A stretch of 64,000 nucleotides of DNA, taken from Hybos culiciformis. Taxonomy: Eukaryota; Arthropoda; Insecta; Diptera; Hybotidae. The DNA lies in the NCBI GenBank assembly GCA_964007475.1, contig OZ023275.1, positions 21,059,829 through 21,123,828 of the forward strand, in the 5' to 3' direction. A model generated the notes under the pieces. The model had not been told where the DNA came from, did not search any database, and was given only the letters and a program-made list of their open reading frames with translations. Position 1 is the stretch's first letter; every line of letters starts with the position of its first letter. This document shows, piece after piece, positions 25,582-39,086 of this stretch. The translations under genes were made by a program, and so were the position numbers.

Positions 25582-26335
25582 GGGGGATGGAAATAAGGCC
25601 GCAGGAAATAAGGCCGCGACGTTTTTTTGTTGCGGTCTTATTTCATTTTGAAAAATGAAATAAGGCCGCGAAGATTTTTTCGCGGCCTTATTTCGTTATT
25701 CAAAATGAAATAAGGCCGCGAAAAAATCCTCGCGGTCTTATTTCATTTTGAAAAATGAAATAAGACCGCAAAAAATTCCTCGCGGCCTTATTTCGTTTTG
25801 AAAAATGAAATAAGGCCGCGACAAAAAAAAACAATTTTTCGGAGGGCTAATTTCATTTTTATAAACGAAATAAGGCCGCGTAATCTTGTGAGGTGAGCAC
25901 ACAGGGCAGGGGGCAGCAGGGCGGCGGGCGGGCGGTTGGTCAGTGGGATTTGCGGCGTTAGCCGCAAATCCCACTGACCAACCGCCCGCCCGCCGCCCTG
26001 CTGCCCCCTGCCCTGTGTGCTCACCTCACAAGATTACGCGGTCTTATTTCGTTTTTCAAAATGAAATAAGGCCGCGAAAAAATCCTCGCGGCCTTATTTC
26101 ATTTTTCAAAATGAAATTAGCCCTCCGATTAATTTTTTTTTTTGTCGCGGTCTTATTTCATTTTTCAAAACGAAATAAGGCCGCGAGGAATTTTATGCGG
26201 TCTTATTTCATTTTTCAAAATGAAATAAGACCGCGAGGATTTTTTCGCGGCCTTATTTCATTTTTCAAAATGAAATAAGACCGCAACAAAAAACCTATCG
26301 CGGCCTTATTTCCCGCGGCCTTATTTCACTGCGCC
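25582..26335 (+). mobile_element. Foldback (FB-like) element, copy 1, with 9-bp target duplication
   Basis: A 754-bp element that is almost entirely one palindrome. It begins GGGGGATGGAAATAAGG and ends with the complement of GGCGCAGTGAAATAAGG, flanked by the exact 9-bp repeat AGTTCACTG (25573-25581 and 26336-26344). Its arms are built from many copies, in both directions, of a short module around AAATAAGGCCGCGA separated by CATTTTxAAAATG spacers, and its centre is a GC-rich perfect palindrome. Subrepeat-built arms plus 9-bp duplications are the hallmarks of Drosophila FB elements, which are grouped with the Mutator-like transposons. The open frames inside it (GLISFFKMK-type repeats) follow from the subrepeats and are not genes. 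Confidence 0.88.
25876..26041. repeat. GC-rich perfect palindrome at the centre of foldback copy 1
   Basis: Arms 25876-25956 and 25961-26041 match over 81 bp around the 4-base loop GTTA. The arms are strongly G+C-rich (for example CCGCCCGCCCGCCGCCCTG) inside a very AT-rich region. Confidence 0.9.
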
Positions 26336-26344
26336 AGTTCACTG

Positions 26345-29300
26345 TTTGTCTGTCATTAATGTCTAATGGCTATTTTTCTTCATCTTAATATATATTTTTT
26401 TTCTCTTCAAGAAATAAGGTGTTTAATAACAAAATGTTGATTGTTGTTAAACGAACATAAATTATCTTCCGAATTGTATGAAAATCATGAAAAAATATGT
26501 TTTTCGTTTTTAAATATGTTGTTGGAACAAAATCTAAAAATATAAGAAAGTATTGTATTCATAAACAACTTAGTTCTGTTCAAAAAATAATTTGATTATT
26601 TGTTTTTTTTTTAACTAAGTGTTTGGCTATATAGAAATAAACTCGAAAATTATGAAATTTGACACACTTTCCACCTCAAAAAAATATTTATAAACATATT
26701 ATCAATATAATAAAAATAAGAATAAAAATTACTAATAAAAGCAAATGTAAAAGATGCTAGAAATTCCGACATATTCGAGTAATTAAGGACGCTCCATGAA
26801 TCAACACTAAAGTAATTAACAGCGTAAACACGAAATTAACTACATTTAATTTATTTTTTTACATTAATTCTAATGTTTTTGCTGCTTTTGTGGCTATTCA
26901 TGTTTAGGAACGTAATTTTTTGCACCTTCTGATAGTTCGAAATAGTATATTGCTATGCTTAAATATATACTAACCCTGATATACTAAATTGTATTGATCC
27001 CTCTCATTAGTAAGCCACTTAATGTATATATTTAATTTTTTGACTTTGAATAATAATAATTAAAAATAGAAAAGATGATAAGTTTGTGTGAATTCACATA
27101 ATTTTATTATGTGAATTTTATATGAGAAGTGGTTTCTTGAACTAAGTGCATGACGAATTAAACAAAGCAATGAATAACAATATATATAAAAAAAACAAAT
27201 AACAATCGGAATTAAAAATGATATGGTGCTATAAAGACAAATAATACCATTACCAATCTTTCGTTTTTCTTGCTATTATTAAATCACGCAATAGTTTAGG
27301 GCACACGATTCATCAATAATAAATTCTATTATGTAGACTTGACACTCCCTTATTATTATTTTTTTTTTCCATTTTTTATAATATATAATGTATTATAGAA
27401 AACATAGTTTTGATCCTAGCTTAATTTTTTTTTTGGTTCAATATTAAACATTGGAAATTTATTTTCGTAATTCTATCATACAGAAGTATAATTTAGTTTT
27501 GCGATTAATTTATGATGAATAGTTATTTCAACAAATTAATGAAAGTTTAACACTAAAATAGCGACATCTCATTCATTTGCAAAGTGATATTATTCATACC
27601 ATTTCAACTCAATGGAAACGAAAAATTTATCTATCCTGCATTCAAATTCAACCGAAATTTATTAAAACTAAAATAATTTGTATCCTCCATGGCTAGTTGA
27701 AGGCTTTTAGCTAAACATTTTTGATCGAAAATTAATAGTTAAGAAAATAGCGCCTTAAGACAGTCAGATAGAAAGACAAATATAGACAAGGAAGAAACAT
27801 AAAGTTAGTTTTTTCAATTCATTTAAGAAATGGAAATGCCTTGTTGCGAAATTCGTTTAAGAAAATTATGAATTAAATCAAAGTGAACAAAACGTATACT
27901 TTTTTTTTGTTATCTTTAACACTATTGCACGTTAAATATAGCATACGCTTAAAACGGAAGGAAAGGTAATGAACTTCAAATGTGCATGAGATTTTTTTAT
28001 ATATAAACCCATATTATGTATTTCAATCAAATGTCCTTTTTAAAAACAATCTAAATAACTGACAAGTGACATCACTGAACTTGTATATTGTAGGAGTAAC
28101 GAATTTCTGAAATAAAATCAATGTTAACTATACACATATATAAATAAAAGGAAACTTACATACCGAAAATATAAATCAAAAACTTAACCATTTTACACAA
28201 AAATTAAATGTGATGTTTTACAACAAATCTTTTATTTATAAAAATATTTTTAATTCCTTTCGTGATTCGAGCAATTTGTGTGAATGTCTGATCAAAAATT
28301 TAATATTCAGTTTATTAATACTGTCTTAATTCAAAATACATATAAAATACAACGTATTAAATTTGCTACATTCTAATTGTTTGCTATCTCGAATTGAATA
28401 TTATATTAAATATTAAAGAAATTAGAGTAATATTGAGTATTCACTTAAAAATTTTAATTGCATGCTTACTATGAGATAAAAAGATATATTATATACTTAA
28501 ATATAAAAAACGATAGCCTTTATAGTCCTTTTAGGTTAGTTAACCTTAATATTAATGCTACAATCCTACAATAATTCTATTATAAACGTTTAAGTGCTCC
28601 AATACTTCCTAGGTAATACTAAATTTTGTAGAAGTTATATCAATTGTAATGATTAAAAAATTATTTGAGGTTATTAAAGTTTTGGAAATATTAATTGGCT
28701 TCAGATACTTATTGATTTTTATTGTTTTTTTTGTATTTTTAGATGTTCACAAGTATACTTCCAATACATACGACTACGTTTGGGTTGAGCCTAATTGTTA
28801 ACTAATAAAAATAATTAGTTCTACATATATTATGGCAATGCTTTTTAGCATATTTTTCATTCCATATTAGTAGATTGCTATTGTGTATGTTTTAAGTCTT
28901 TTCAGCTCAGCAGTCAATTTTTACAAAACCGACCTTTAAATCTACGATTATCTTTTTGAAACAGTCACATTCTTCATAAAATCAAAATGTGATTAAGCGA
29001 TGAAGAAATATTTTAATAACACATTTTTGGATGCTGCTGATTCTCTGTTTTGTAAATTTGAAAATAAGGTAGAATAGTTTCTACCCTTAATGACATGTAA
29101 TTATCGTGTTACACGGTGTGGAGAATACTTTTCACTTGGATTGATCGGATCTTTTGAAAAAAAAAAATAGTGGGCACCACTGCACTATACTATACTGTGT
29201 AGTATAGTGATGATTTGAAAGACGTTAACATCATTTGAGCCCAATTTAAAGTGAGCTTTGAATTATTTCTTTTAATTTTATCGTGGAACCAAGAGAATTT

Positions 29301-31371
29301 GTTTATGTAATTTATAATCAACTTCAGTTCTTATATATAAGTGTTAAACCAAAACTTAATGAATGAAGTTATTTCATTATACTTACTTTACTATGAATAC
29401 AGAAAAAAAAACAGAAAAATTGTAAGTATAAGATATTTCATTGACGATAGTTGATTGCCACATTAAATATCTTAATTTATTTTATTTACAAAAGATTAAA
29501 GAAATCGTTCTAAATAATTAAGTCCCGCACGACAAGGTCCATTAAAATAAAATAAGCAATTTTTTATTAAATACAATTTCTAAATTTTTTTTTTGTTAAT
29601 AATAAAGTCATGAAAGATTTCTTTTTATAAAGATACAAAGAAAAAATATTTCGTAAATTGGCGCCTCACATTTATTTAAGAGAAAAACCCTTGGTGATCT
29701 AATTACAACCTTGTTTAAAGATTTAAAGAGAAATCCTTTTCTATCACTGTGATGTTATAGCTGTTGCAGTGTTCAATGAAGTTCCAGGTCTGAATTGTTG
29801 CTGAAAATTTTTGTTTTATTTATTAAAATTATTTGATTTGAAATTTTCACTTAAAAACCAAGTTTAATAAAACCGATGATCTTAAACAATCACCTTTTTG
29901 AAAATTATAAGGTGAAATTAATAATAAAATAGTAATATCTTTAATTAATGTTGTTCTTTTTATAATTAGGTATTTAAAATTGTAAAAATAAGATTTTATT
30001 ATGTAGTTGAAATTTAAGTATGTAATTAAAATTTTCATTAACCATACATATATTTCATTTAATTTCAAGCGTAATCGCAAAATTTAGAAGGTGCGATTGT
30101 TATTTAGGATATTTAAGCAACATAGCCATCACGCATAATTATACATATATAATATGTTTCAAAGGCATTGCATAAAATTCTATGTCTAAATATTCCTTGA
30201 TAATCTGAGATTAGGATAATTGTCAAGTAGATTGTTTGTAAGTCTGAACTTCAGCAAATAGGGTCATCGATATAATTCTATGCTTGGCTAGCAATTCAAC
30301 TTAATGTTTCTCTGATACGATTTAATTATATTTCAAGTACAATTTTTAAGTGATTGTTTAAAAAAAATTCTCACAATTTCTGGGTGTAATAAATTTTTTT
30401 CAGATTTTACAATAATTTTTTTAGCTAGAATTCAGAAAAAAAATTGAAAAATTAAAATAAAATACCTATACCCTTAATCAAATTTCGATCGGTGTATGTA
30501 TAATGCACTCCTTTAGAGTTTTGCCTTCGCTGTGTTTTATCCGGATATAAAGATTGAAACGATTTTTTTTTTCTTAAATTAAAATTAAAATAATAATAAA
30601 AACCAAATTGTCGAAATAATAAATTTAATTTTCTTTTTTTTTTTAATATAAAAAAAGAATAATAAAAAAAAGAAGATTTATTTTTTTTTTTATATTTTTG
30701 CATCTCATTTAAATTTATGAATGAATCGTTTTTTATATATAGTTACAAGTAAGAAAAAAAAAACTAAAAGATAATCGATTTTTGTTAGTGTTGTTTGGTG
30801 GTTTTTTTTCCCAACTAAAGTTTATTTGTTTATTTGAATTCATTCATTGAATTATTGGATTAAATATTTTATAAAAAAAAATGTATATAAAGAAGGCAAA
30901 AAAATAATGAACATTTATATACAAAATAAAAATAATACATTTAGTTTTGGTATAGATAGGTATGTATACATTCAACATTTTTGCAGAAAGACATAGATCC
31001 ACCGTTTTAGTTAAAGTTTCGTGTTGTTTTAAAAAAAAAAAAAATTATTCTTATAAAAAAAGAAAAAAATATGAATAAATAAAAGAGGTGGAACTTTGAT
31101 CGAAAAAGAAGATCAATTTTTTTACTCGTTTTTTTTTGTTTTTGTTGTTTTAGTTCATGTTGCATGCTCAAAGATGTAGAATTTTTTCGATAAGACAAAG
31201 TAGGTACCTATATATATATATTAAAAAAAAAAGAACTACATAGATATATTGCGGATGAAGAGAAAAAAAAAGAAGGCTGAAATTAAAGTTGGTTGCTGCT
31301 ATAAAACATAAAGCTACATCATTTTTTGAGTCTTTTTTTTTTATTTTTATTATTACTTAGTTATATATATA
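26345..31371. other. Intergenic, no gene seen
   Basis: AT-rich DNA lying between the two foldback copies. Only small hairpins stand out, such as 29183-29211 (CACTATACTA pairing with TAGTATAGTG). No exon or RNA gene is supportable. Confidence 0.45.
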
Positions 31372-31935
31372 CAGTGATCGAAATTTGAATAGCATTACTT
31401 TTAATTAAAAAATTATTCGATTTTTCTTAGTAAAACTTTTATAAAAAAATTATTTTTCAATTGTTTTTTAGTACCGCGACTAGCAACGACATTTGCCAAT
31501 TGAATTTATGTGATTTTAATACTTCGAGTTTTATCACTGTCGACTCAATTTTTGACATTATTTGCCATCGCAGCGTCAAAATTTGACGGAAGGTATAAAA
31601 GTTCAAAATGTTAATTTTTTTTTCTCAAAATTTAATTCGAAAAAAATAATTTTTTTTTACATGACAAATATTCATCAAGAGTTCTGCTAACTAAAGTACG
31701 AAATACACTATAGCCGAAAAATTCAGCCTGCCTAAGCTCTTATTTGAATGTGGATATTAAATTTCGTGAAAAATACGAATTTTTACACACACATTCAAAA
31801 AAGGTTGTGGGCCGATTGAACTTTCCAGCTAGTTTATCTAGCACGTAAATGATAAAAGTATAAAACTTTAGAAAACTGAACAAAGTTTCGACTTATTTTT
31901 AGTTATTATAAATTTGCTATTCAAATTTCGATGGG
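31372..31935. mobile_element. Tc1/mariner-like MITE
   Basis: The left end CAGTGATCGAAATTTGAATAGC and the complement of the right end, CCCATCGAAATTTGAATAGC, share 17 perfect bases from ATCG onward. TA dinucleotides flank both sides (31370-31371, 31936-31937). CAGTG ends and TA targets fit Tc1-like elements. There is no transposase frame. Confidence 0.72.
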
Positions 31936-31937
31936 TA

Positions 31938-34406
31938 TGAGTAGTTAGATATATTTTTTGTATAATTTTCTGTAAAAAAAAAAAAATTCAAGGTTTGTTA
32001 ATAAAATTTTATCTGATCTATCGATTTATTTTTTTTTCCTGTTTTTTTTTTCGGTTTTGATGGTTTGCATAAAAATAATGACGACTGAGAAAACAGTGTA
32101 GGTACATTAAAAAAAAACAATTTTTTTTTTTTTTTTGTGAAAATCATGATCTCTAAAGTCAAATCGCGATATGTTTTTTAATATGAAATAGTAATTTTTT
32201 TTTTTTAAGTTTTAATTTTATTTCTTTTTTCTTTTTTTTTTTTAATTCAAGATGAATTGCTACTGTAGCCATTATCTTTCTATGAAAAAAAAAAAAAAAT
32301 AAAAATCAAAACAAGAAATCAATGTATCTAATTTTAATTTTCTTACCGTGAAAAAGGCATTAAAAAAGTTTTATATCGTAAATGCATAATAAATAAAAAT
32401 AATAATAAAAAAAAATTGAAATTAGAATCTCATAATTTTCTAAATTCGATACGTTAAAAATTGTTTTTTTTTGTTTTTGCATTTTATTCATTATTTAAAT
32501 CTTTTAACATTTGAATAATAATAAATTTATTAAAAAAAAAAATCTCTCCAATTACACAATGAATATAAATTCATTTTTTGGTTACCTGAACTTTTTGAAT
32601 TATCTACAGGACACTTTTGTTAGCCCATATTAACGAAATCAAGTTGACTTTCATCTAAGCTAAAAAATGAGATTCTCTGAGCTCTCCGTTTGTCCAGGGT
32701 CGAAAAAATGTGCATATAAATTAAAAAATTTTTTTTGAAGAGGAGAACTTAAAAAAATGTTAAGCCCTAATTCAAGGATTCAGAAAATTAGTAAGTGAGC
32801 AGACGTCGATTGAAAGAATTAACAAAATATATTACCCCCCATTTTCGTACAATTTATTTAACTGAAATGTTGATTCCTCATTCTATATTTTTTTTCATAT
32901 AAATTTCTTTGCAAATCAGAAAAAAAAGCACAGATGAAAAATTAATTTTTTATAGAAATGTACTCGGAATAACAAAGTTGTTGCAGCAGTTATAATTTCT
33001 GTACATCTCTTGCCATGAGCTTGAATTATTTTAGTAGATCTAGAATTATGTTAGTAGATCTATTTTTCTCGGTTTCCAATATTAGCTTCACCGTATAGTA
33101 ATTTTTTTCTTTCAAAAAAGTATTTCTGGGAAAAAGGTTTTATAATGATTCTCAAAAAGAAAACTGGATGATATAATTTAGCATTGCAATTTGTTGTAAT
33201 GTATTTTCGGCTGATATTCTGATATAGCAACTTATGCTTGAGAATTCGTAACATTGGAAATTATTCTAATTGGGATGGAGAGTAAACTTAGAATTTAAAT
33301 AATAAAATCTTTTAATTTGGTCAACATTTTGGTTTGTCGCCGCAAGAAAAAAAAAAAAGAACTGTTCTAGTTACCTGATTCTTACATGTTAAATTAGGCA
33401 AATGATTCAAATTGGTGCTCTATTGTATAATATACTCATTTACAATAGATACATATTTCCACATTGAGATAATAGATAATAGCTTGATGGAGAATTATAT
33501 TAAATAAAATTTAGCAGAAAGATTACAACTAAAATAGTGCTATATGTGCTCAAAATCTTGCAATTAATTTTAAATTAAACTCATCCTGCCGATTTAAATG
33601 CTAAGGAACGAATTAATTTTAAAATCATAAGTTTAACCTTAGACAGTGTCCAAGATCTTAGACTGGGTTTAACAAAAAATGTTAATGAAAGTTTGCATAT
33701 ATTGTTAGAGAGATTGATTGCGAGGATATGAAAAAAGTTTAAATCACGACACTAGCTAAGTCTAAATACGAAAAACAGCGCTCCTACCACATTCTATCAC
33801 ATTTACGATGTACTGTTCTATATTTGTATTAATGTAGTATTATAGTGTAAAAGTTTAGATTTTAAATAACTTATTATGTAATTAATTTGAATTAAGAATA
33901 TGTAAAATAGGCATCCAAATAAATGCAATTATTATATTTCCTTCAGCAGAAACTACCTACGTACATATGTGAATAGCTTGAATAAAAATAAAATAAATAA
34001 TAAGCTATTAGATTTGATGTTCTTTTTAATTTAATACCACTGTACAAAATATAGATATTATTATAAAACTAGAACAAAATTCGTTGTTAATGAATATTAA
34101 TAATAATAATTAAACCAAATATTTTTTTTTTTAATTCATCAAATTTCGAATTCTTTTTCTTTAATTAATAAAATAGTTTCAAAAATTCTTCAACTATAAT
34201 TATAGCAGGCGAATTGATAAATAAAAAGGCCTGCAAAAGCAGAATTATAGTAACTCCAAACTTTAAGCCATAAACCGTAATATTTCGACAAATAATCCTA
34301 TAAAATCGGAAAACTTTCAATGCATATTGCAAAACATAATAAGTGGGTTGTACACACAATCTTCCTAGCTATGTGACGGAGTGGACGCTGATCGACTTTT
34401 GCAATG
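31938..34406. other. Intergenic, no gene seen
   Basis: AT-rich DNA with many T runs. A 20-bp direct repeat (GAATTAT[T/G]TTAGTAGATCTA) occurs twice at about 33022-33061. Nothing coding is supportable. Confidence 0.4.
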
Positions 34407-34415
34407 AATTTTTTA

Positions 34416-35056
34416 GGCGCAGTGAAATAAGGCCGCGGGAAATAAGGCCGCGATAGGTTTTTTGTTGCGGTCTTATTTCATTTTGAAAAATGAAATAAGA
34501 CCGCATAAAATTCTTCGCGGCCTTATTTCGTTTTGAAAAATGAAATAAGACCGCATAAAATTCCTCGCGGCCTTATTTCGTTTTGAAAAATGAAATAAGA
34601 CCGCGACAAAAAAAAAAATTAATCGGAGGGCTAATTTCATTTTGAAAAATGAAATAAGGCCGCGAGGATTTTTTTGCGGCGCTAGCAAATCCCACTGACC
34701 AACCGCCCGCCCGCCGCCCTGCTGCCCCCTGCCCTGTGTGCTCACCTCACAAGATTACGCGGCCTTATTTCATTTATAAAAATGAAATTAGCCCTCCGAA
34801 TAATTGTTTTTTTTTGTCGCGGCCTTATTTCATTTTTCAAAACGAAATAAGGCCGCGAGGAATTTTTTGCGGTCTTATTTCATTTTTCAAAATTAAATAA
34901 GACCGCGAGGATTTTTTCGCGGCCTTATTTCATTTTGAAAAACGAAATAAGGCCGCGAAAAAATCTTCGCGGCCTTATTTCATTTTTCAAAATGAAATAA
35001 GACCGCAACAAAAAAACGTCGCGGCCTTATTTCCTGCGGCCTTATTTCCATCCCCC
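34416..35056 (-). mobile_element. Foldback (FB-like) element, copy 2, opposite orientation
   Basis: The same family as 25582-26335, read on the other strand. Its left end is GGCGCAGTGAAATAAGG and its right end is the complement of GGGGGATGGAAATAAGG, flanked by the exact 9-bp repeat AATTTTTTA (34407-34415 and 35057-35065). At 641 bp it is shorter than copy 1. Only one arm of the GC-rich centre remains (about 34676-34760), so this copy has lost the central symmetry while both ends are intact. Confidence 0.88.
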
Positions 35057-35065
35057 AATTTTTTA

Positions 35066-38000
35066 ATCATTTACAACAATTTTACATTATATTACATTTA
35101 CAAATTAAAATTCTATTTATTTAGTATAATAAAGCAGAAAATCAGTTTTTTTTTTCGATTTTATTAATGCATCAATTATCCGTATATGATTGAACCAAAA
35201 AATAAAAACAATTACATTAAAACTAATTTATTAATGGATCTTTTCGGTACCTACATAATTATAATAAGTTTTCTCGAGTATAAATAGTTTATAGGAATAT
35301 ATTAGGTTTACATTGGTATTATGGCATAAAAAAAGGTAATATTAAATTTATTTTACATATATATTTATTTGATTGATTTATGAAGACATTATTATCGTTT
35401 TTGTTTTAATTTTACCTTAAAAATTTACCTTCACTACAGATAATTGAATAATTATTTTTATTGTTTTCCTTACTGTAACTTATTAGCATTTTGGTATTTA
35501 TAAATTTTTTTAATTTAATAGTAATTTTAATATGAAAAATGTATGCCAACTAAATATGTATACCTTACCTACCGGGATTTTTTTTTAATTCGAAAATGTT
35601 GAAATTAAAATTTACAAGATTTAAAAAAAAATTATACACACTACTGTATATTTGGAAAATGTATTTATAGTTGTGTTTTGTTTCAACCATCGTCATATAA
35701 TTTATCAAAGAACAGAGCTCAGCAGACACGATACAATTCAAATACTTATATTTTAATTTTAAATACAAATATCTACTGCTTTCAAATTCTTTTACCACGT
35801 TGAAATGCTTTGTTCTTAAATGATTTGTCGTAAACTGGTGATCAAAATACATAAAAATATATAAATAGTCCAAAAAGATGATTCAAAATACTGCATGGAC
35901 AGACAGAGAATATTCGAAAGAAATTACTGAATAAAAAAAATCAGTTCAATACAGTATTTTTATAAAAAATTCTGTAAACTGTAGGTAATCGAAAAATTAG
36001 AATGATGTTGAAATATGTTTCACTTACCTGTTTATGCCGTCTCATTAGACTTCGAAATAGATGATCATAAATGTTTTGAACAATTTTTAAAATTTCATTA
36101 TATTTAAAAAAAACATTGGATTAGGAAATTTAAAAACTACCATCTAGGTTGAAATGAAAAATTCTCTGGATTCCTAAAGATAATTAGCAATTCGATATAA
36201 TGATAAAAGCCGTTTTAGTTTATGAGCCAATTTGAAGTAAGTATGAAGTTTATATAAATGGGATCAGTATTTGAAAATGAGAAAATTTGAGAATGAGAAC
36301 TAACATGTTATTGGTATTATTGATATTTATAATTTTTTTTTATTCCATTCAAAAAATTATTTTATTTTATTTAAAATTATCACACTAAATTAAATCATTT
36401 AAAGCAATTTATTTTATAATTAAGTATTTATTGAATTTTTGAATTTTAATAATGAAAATAACTTATTTCTCATTTGGTTTTATTCATTTTTGTTTTCTTT
36501 TTTTGTACACCTTCCAGAACGGTGGCGTTTAAAAATTGCCCTTTTTTTCCACCTAAGCCGATTTAAAAGAAAAAAACAATTGAATTTTATCTGATCTACT
36601 TATAAAATTTAAAATAGAAATTTAAAAATTGCGCATATTATTATCCCACGGTCGGCGGCGATAAGATTTATTTTTTAAAACTTTTAAAAAAATTTATAAT
36701 TATTAATTTTCCATTAAAACAATTTGACTGGTTGAAGGCTTCTAACTCCAGTGTAGGGATTCGGAGAAGCTGATAATTTAGCTTGAATGAAAATGATGAA
36801 TATTTTGGAAAAAATACGATCGAAATCGGTTAAGTGTTTTGATAGTTATATAAGTATTTTAGTGAAACACAGACGAATGTTGTTCATTTGTGCTGGAAAA
36901 TTGACCAAAAATATTATGAGCTACAACAAAATAGCAAAGCTTACGTAAATTGTTCTTGAATCCTTGGATGTGAAGTGAACAATTGGCCGTGATTTAATAT
37001 TGAAATAATAAAATCATCAAATCTTCTTGAATTAGTTAATTTATAATTTAAATCTTCCCTTACCAGTAAATGTAACAAACTTAATTAAGGTTCATATAAC
37101 TAATTATCGGTTCCTAATTTTCCTTATTAGTTAATACAAAAAACTAAGGTTCATATAACCAATTATTGTGTAGGTTTGAAATATATTGAAATATAGCTTT
37201 TTTTTTTACTTAAGATCTTTTATTTGTTGAACTCTAATAAATTTGTAAAAGAATATTATTATTTTACTAGTTAGGCACTCGTGAACAAACATAAAACGAA
37301 TGAAATATTTCAAATAATACATTATATAATAAATAAAGAATGTTCAATGATGACGTCAATAAATAAAATAAAACGAACATTTCTGAAAAATCAATTTTAG
37401 AATGGATAATTCATTCTACAGACAATAAAAAAAATATATATTGTTTTCAATCGTGTTCTTATTTATGTAATGTAGTGTAGTTGTAGATACTGTAGTACAT
37501 TATGAGACCTAATGGTATCAAAGGCACTCTTCTCCATTATTTTGAATTTTGAGTAAATTAAAAAATAAGCCTTCGTTTTCAACTGTCACCAACAAAATAG
37601 TATTGAAAAAAAAGTCAACTTTCAATTTCAAAATAACGAGCACAACATTGAGATTAGAGAAAAATATTTTTACTTATAATATTGAGAAACATGACATTCA
37701 TAGTTGTGGAGAAACCTGGATTTGATATACTATACCCTATACTCCTCGTACATTACATTTTGCGATAAAACATAAATATAAAATCTTTCCACATTTTTAA
37801 TAACTATAAAATGCATAAATAATTTTCGTCATAAATCGAATGTAGTAAAAATTACTGAATGTTTGATATAGGATTACAAAATTTAAGATTAAATGTTTAA
37901 ATTATATTTTGATTATGCATCTGTGCAATTTTCATAAAAAAAAAATATGGAAAATAGAATTAGGTATTAAATTAAAGTTTTTTTTTTTTAATAAATAAAA

Positions 38001-39086
38001 TAAATGATTTAAATTTCTTTTTATTATAAAAATAGAGTCGTAATTATAAAAGCTTTTCGAATATATTAAAGTTAAAAATTGTTTTTTTTTTTTTATTTTT
38101 TTTAGCATTTTTCACAATTAAAATTGTTCATAAAACTTAAAAACCGAATGACCTCTTTTCATTTTACTCATAAAAAATTTGTTGCACCAAGAAAATAATT
38201 TTCCACATTATATTATATGAGTGCGATAAAGTTTTTAAAAATTATATTTAATTTTCATTTATTTTTTTCAGTTTCTAAAAGGCGCTAAGAATAAGAACTG
38301 AAAATATTTTGTTACAAATGTAATTTTTTTTTCATATACATCTAAATAATATGTTGTTCAAGGACACAGTATCTGTAAGTGTATTTTTACAACAAAATAT
38401 TTATGAACAACATAAAAATACCATAGATAAGTTACGGAATAGCGTTCCAAATATTTATAGTATTTTTTACATATTATTTTCAAATCTTAAATGTACCATG
38501 GATACCATGAATACAATGATTTTCAAATTAAAGTATAAAATATGTTTTGTTTTTTGCTCAACTTCAAATTATTATCACGTTCAAAATTTTCCCTTTATTT
38601 CATAAAAAATATTTGCCACCATTTATCAAAATTCAATATAAAAATATATATATGCATATGCATAAGACCGACACAGATAGAATCAGAATTGCACGTACGC
38701 AATAAAATTTCATAAATTTTCAAGCAAGTTTGTGACGGCGCGTCGGTTATACTGAAAATAATAGGAAATTGGACACCTATTTTTACCACTTTCATTTTTG
38801 AAATTTTTGCCTTGATAAAACAAATTATAACGTAAAATATTGAAGTTTTTTTAATTATATTCATTGAAAAAAAAGTTCTGTAGTATAGTATGTATCCCTG
38901 TGTTAAATCATACTAATGGGCAAATAATTTGTATCCATATATAAAAGCCATGTTCGTGTCCAGCATATGCAGCAGCCTATGCCGAAATATAACGAGGAAT
39001 ATAATCAGAAATATATCACGAAATTTTTAAAATTATGAAAAAAAAAACTTCAACAAATGAAATGTCGAAAACAAATTTATAAAATA
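35066..39086. other. Intergenic, no gene seen
   Basis: AT-rich DNA. A 22-bp sequence AAGGTTCATATAAC[T/C]AATTAT is repeated at about 37089 and 37146. A patch at 36720-36900 (GATCGAAATCGGTTAAGTG) resembles transposon-derived sequence, but has no ends I can define. Confidence 0.4.

Noticed and set aside
25738..26278. Overlapping open frames with GLISFFKMK and PTDQPPARRPAAP repeats
   Set aside because: They arise from the subrepeats and GC-rich palindrome of the foldback element and appear on both strands by symmetry; not genes.
34473..34745. Open frame similar to those of foldback copy 1
   Set aside because: Same cause: repeat-encoded frame in foldback copy 2.
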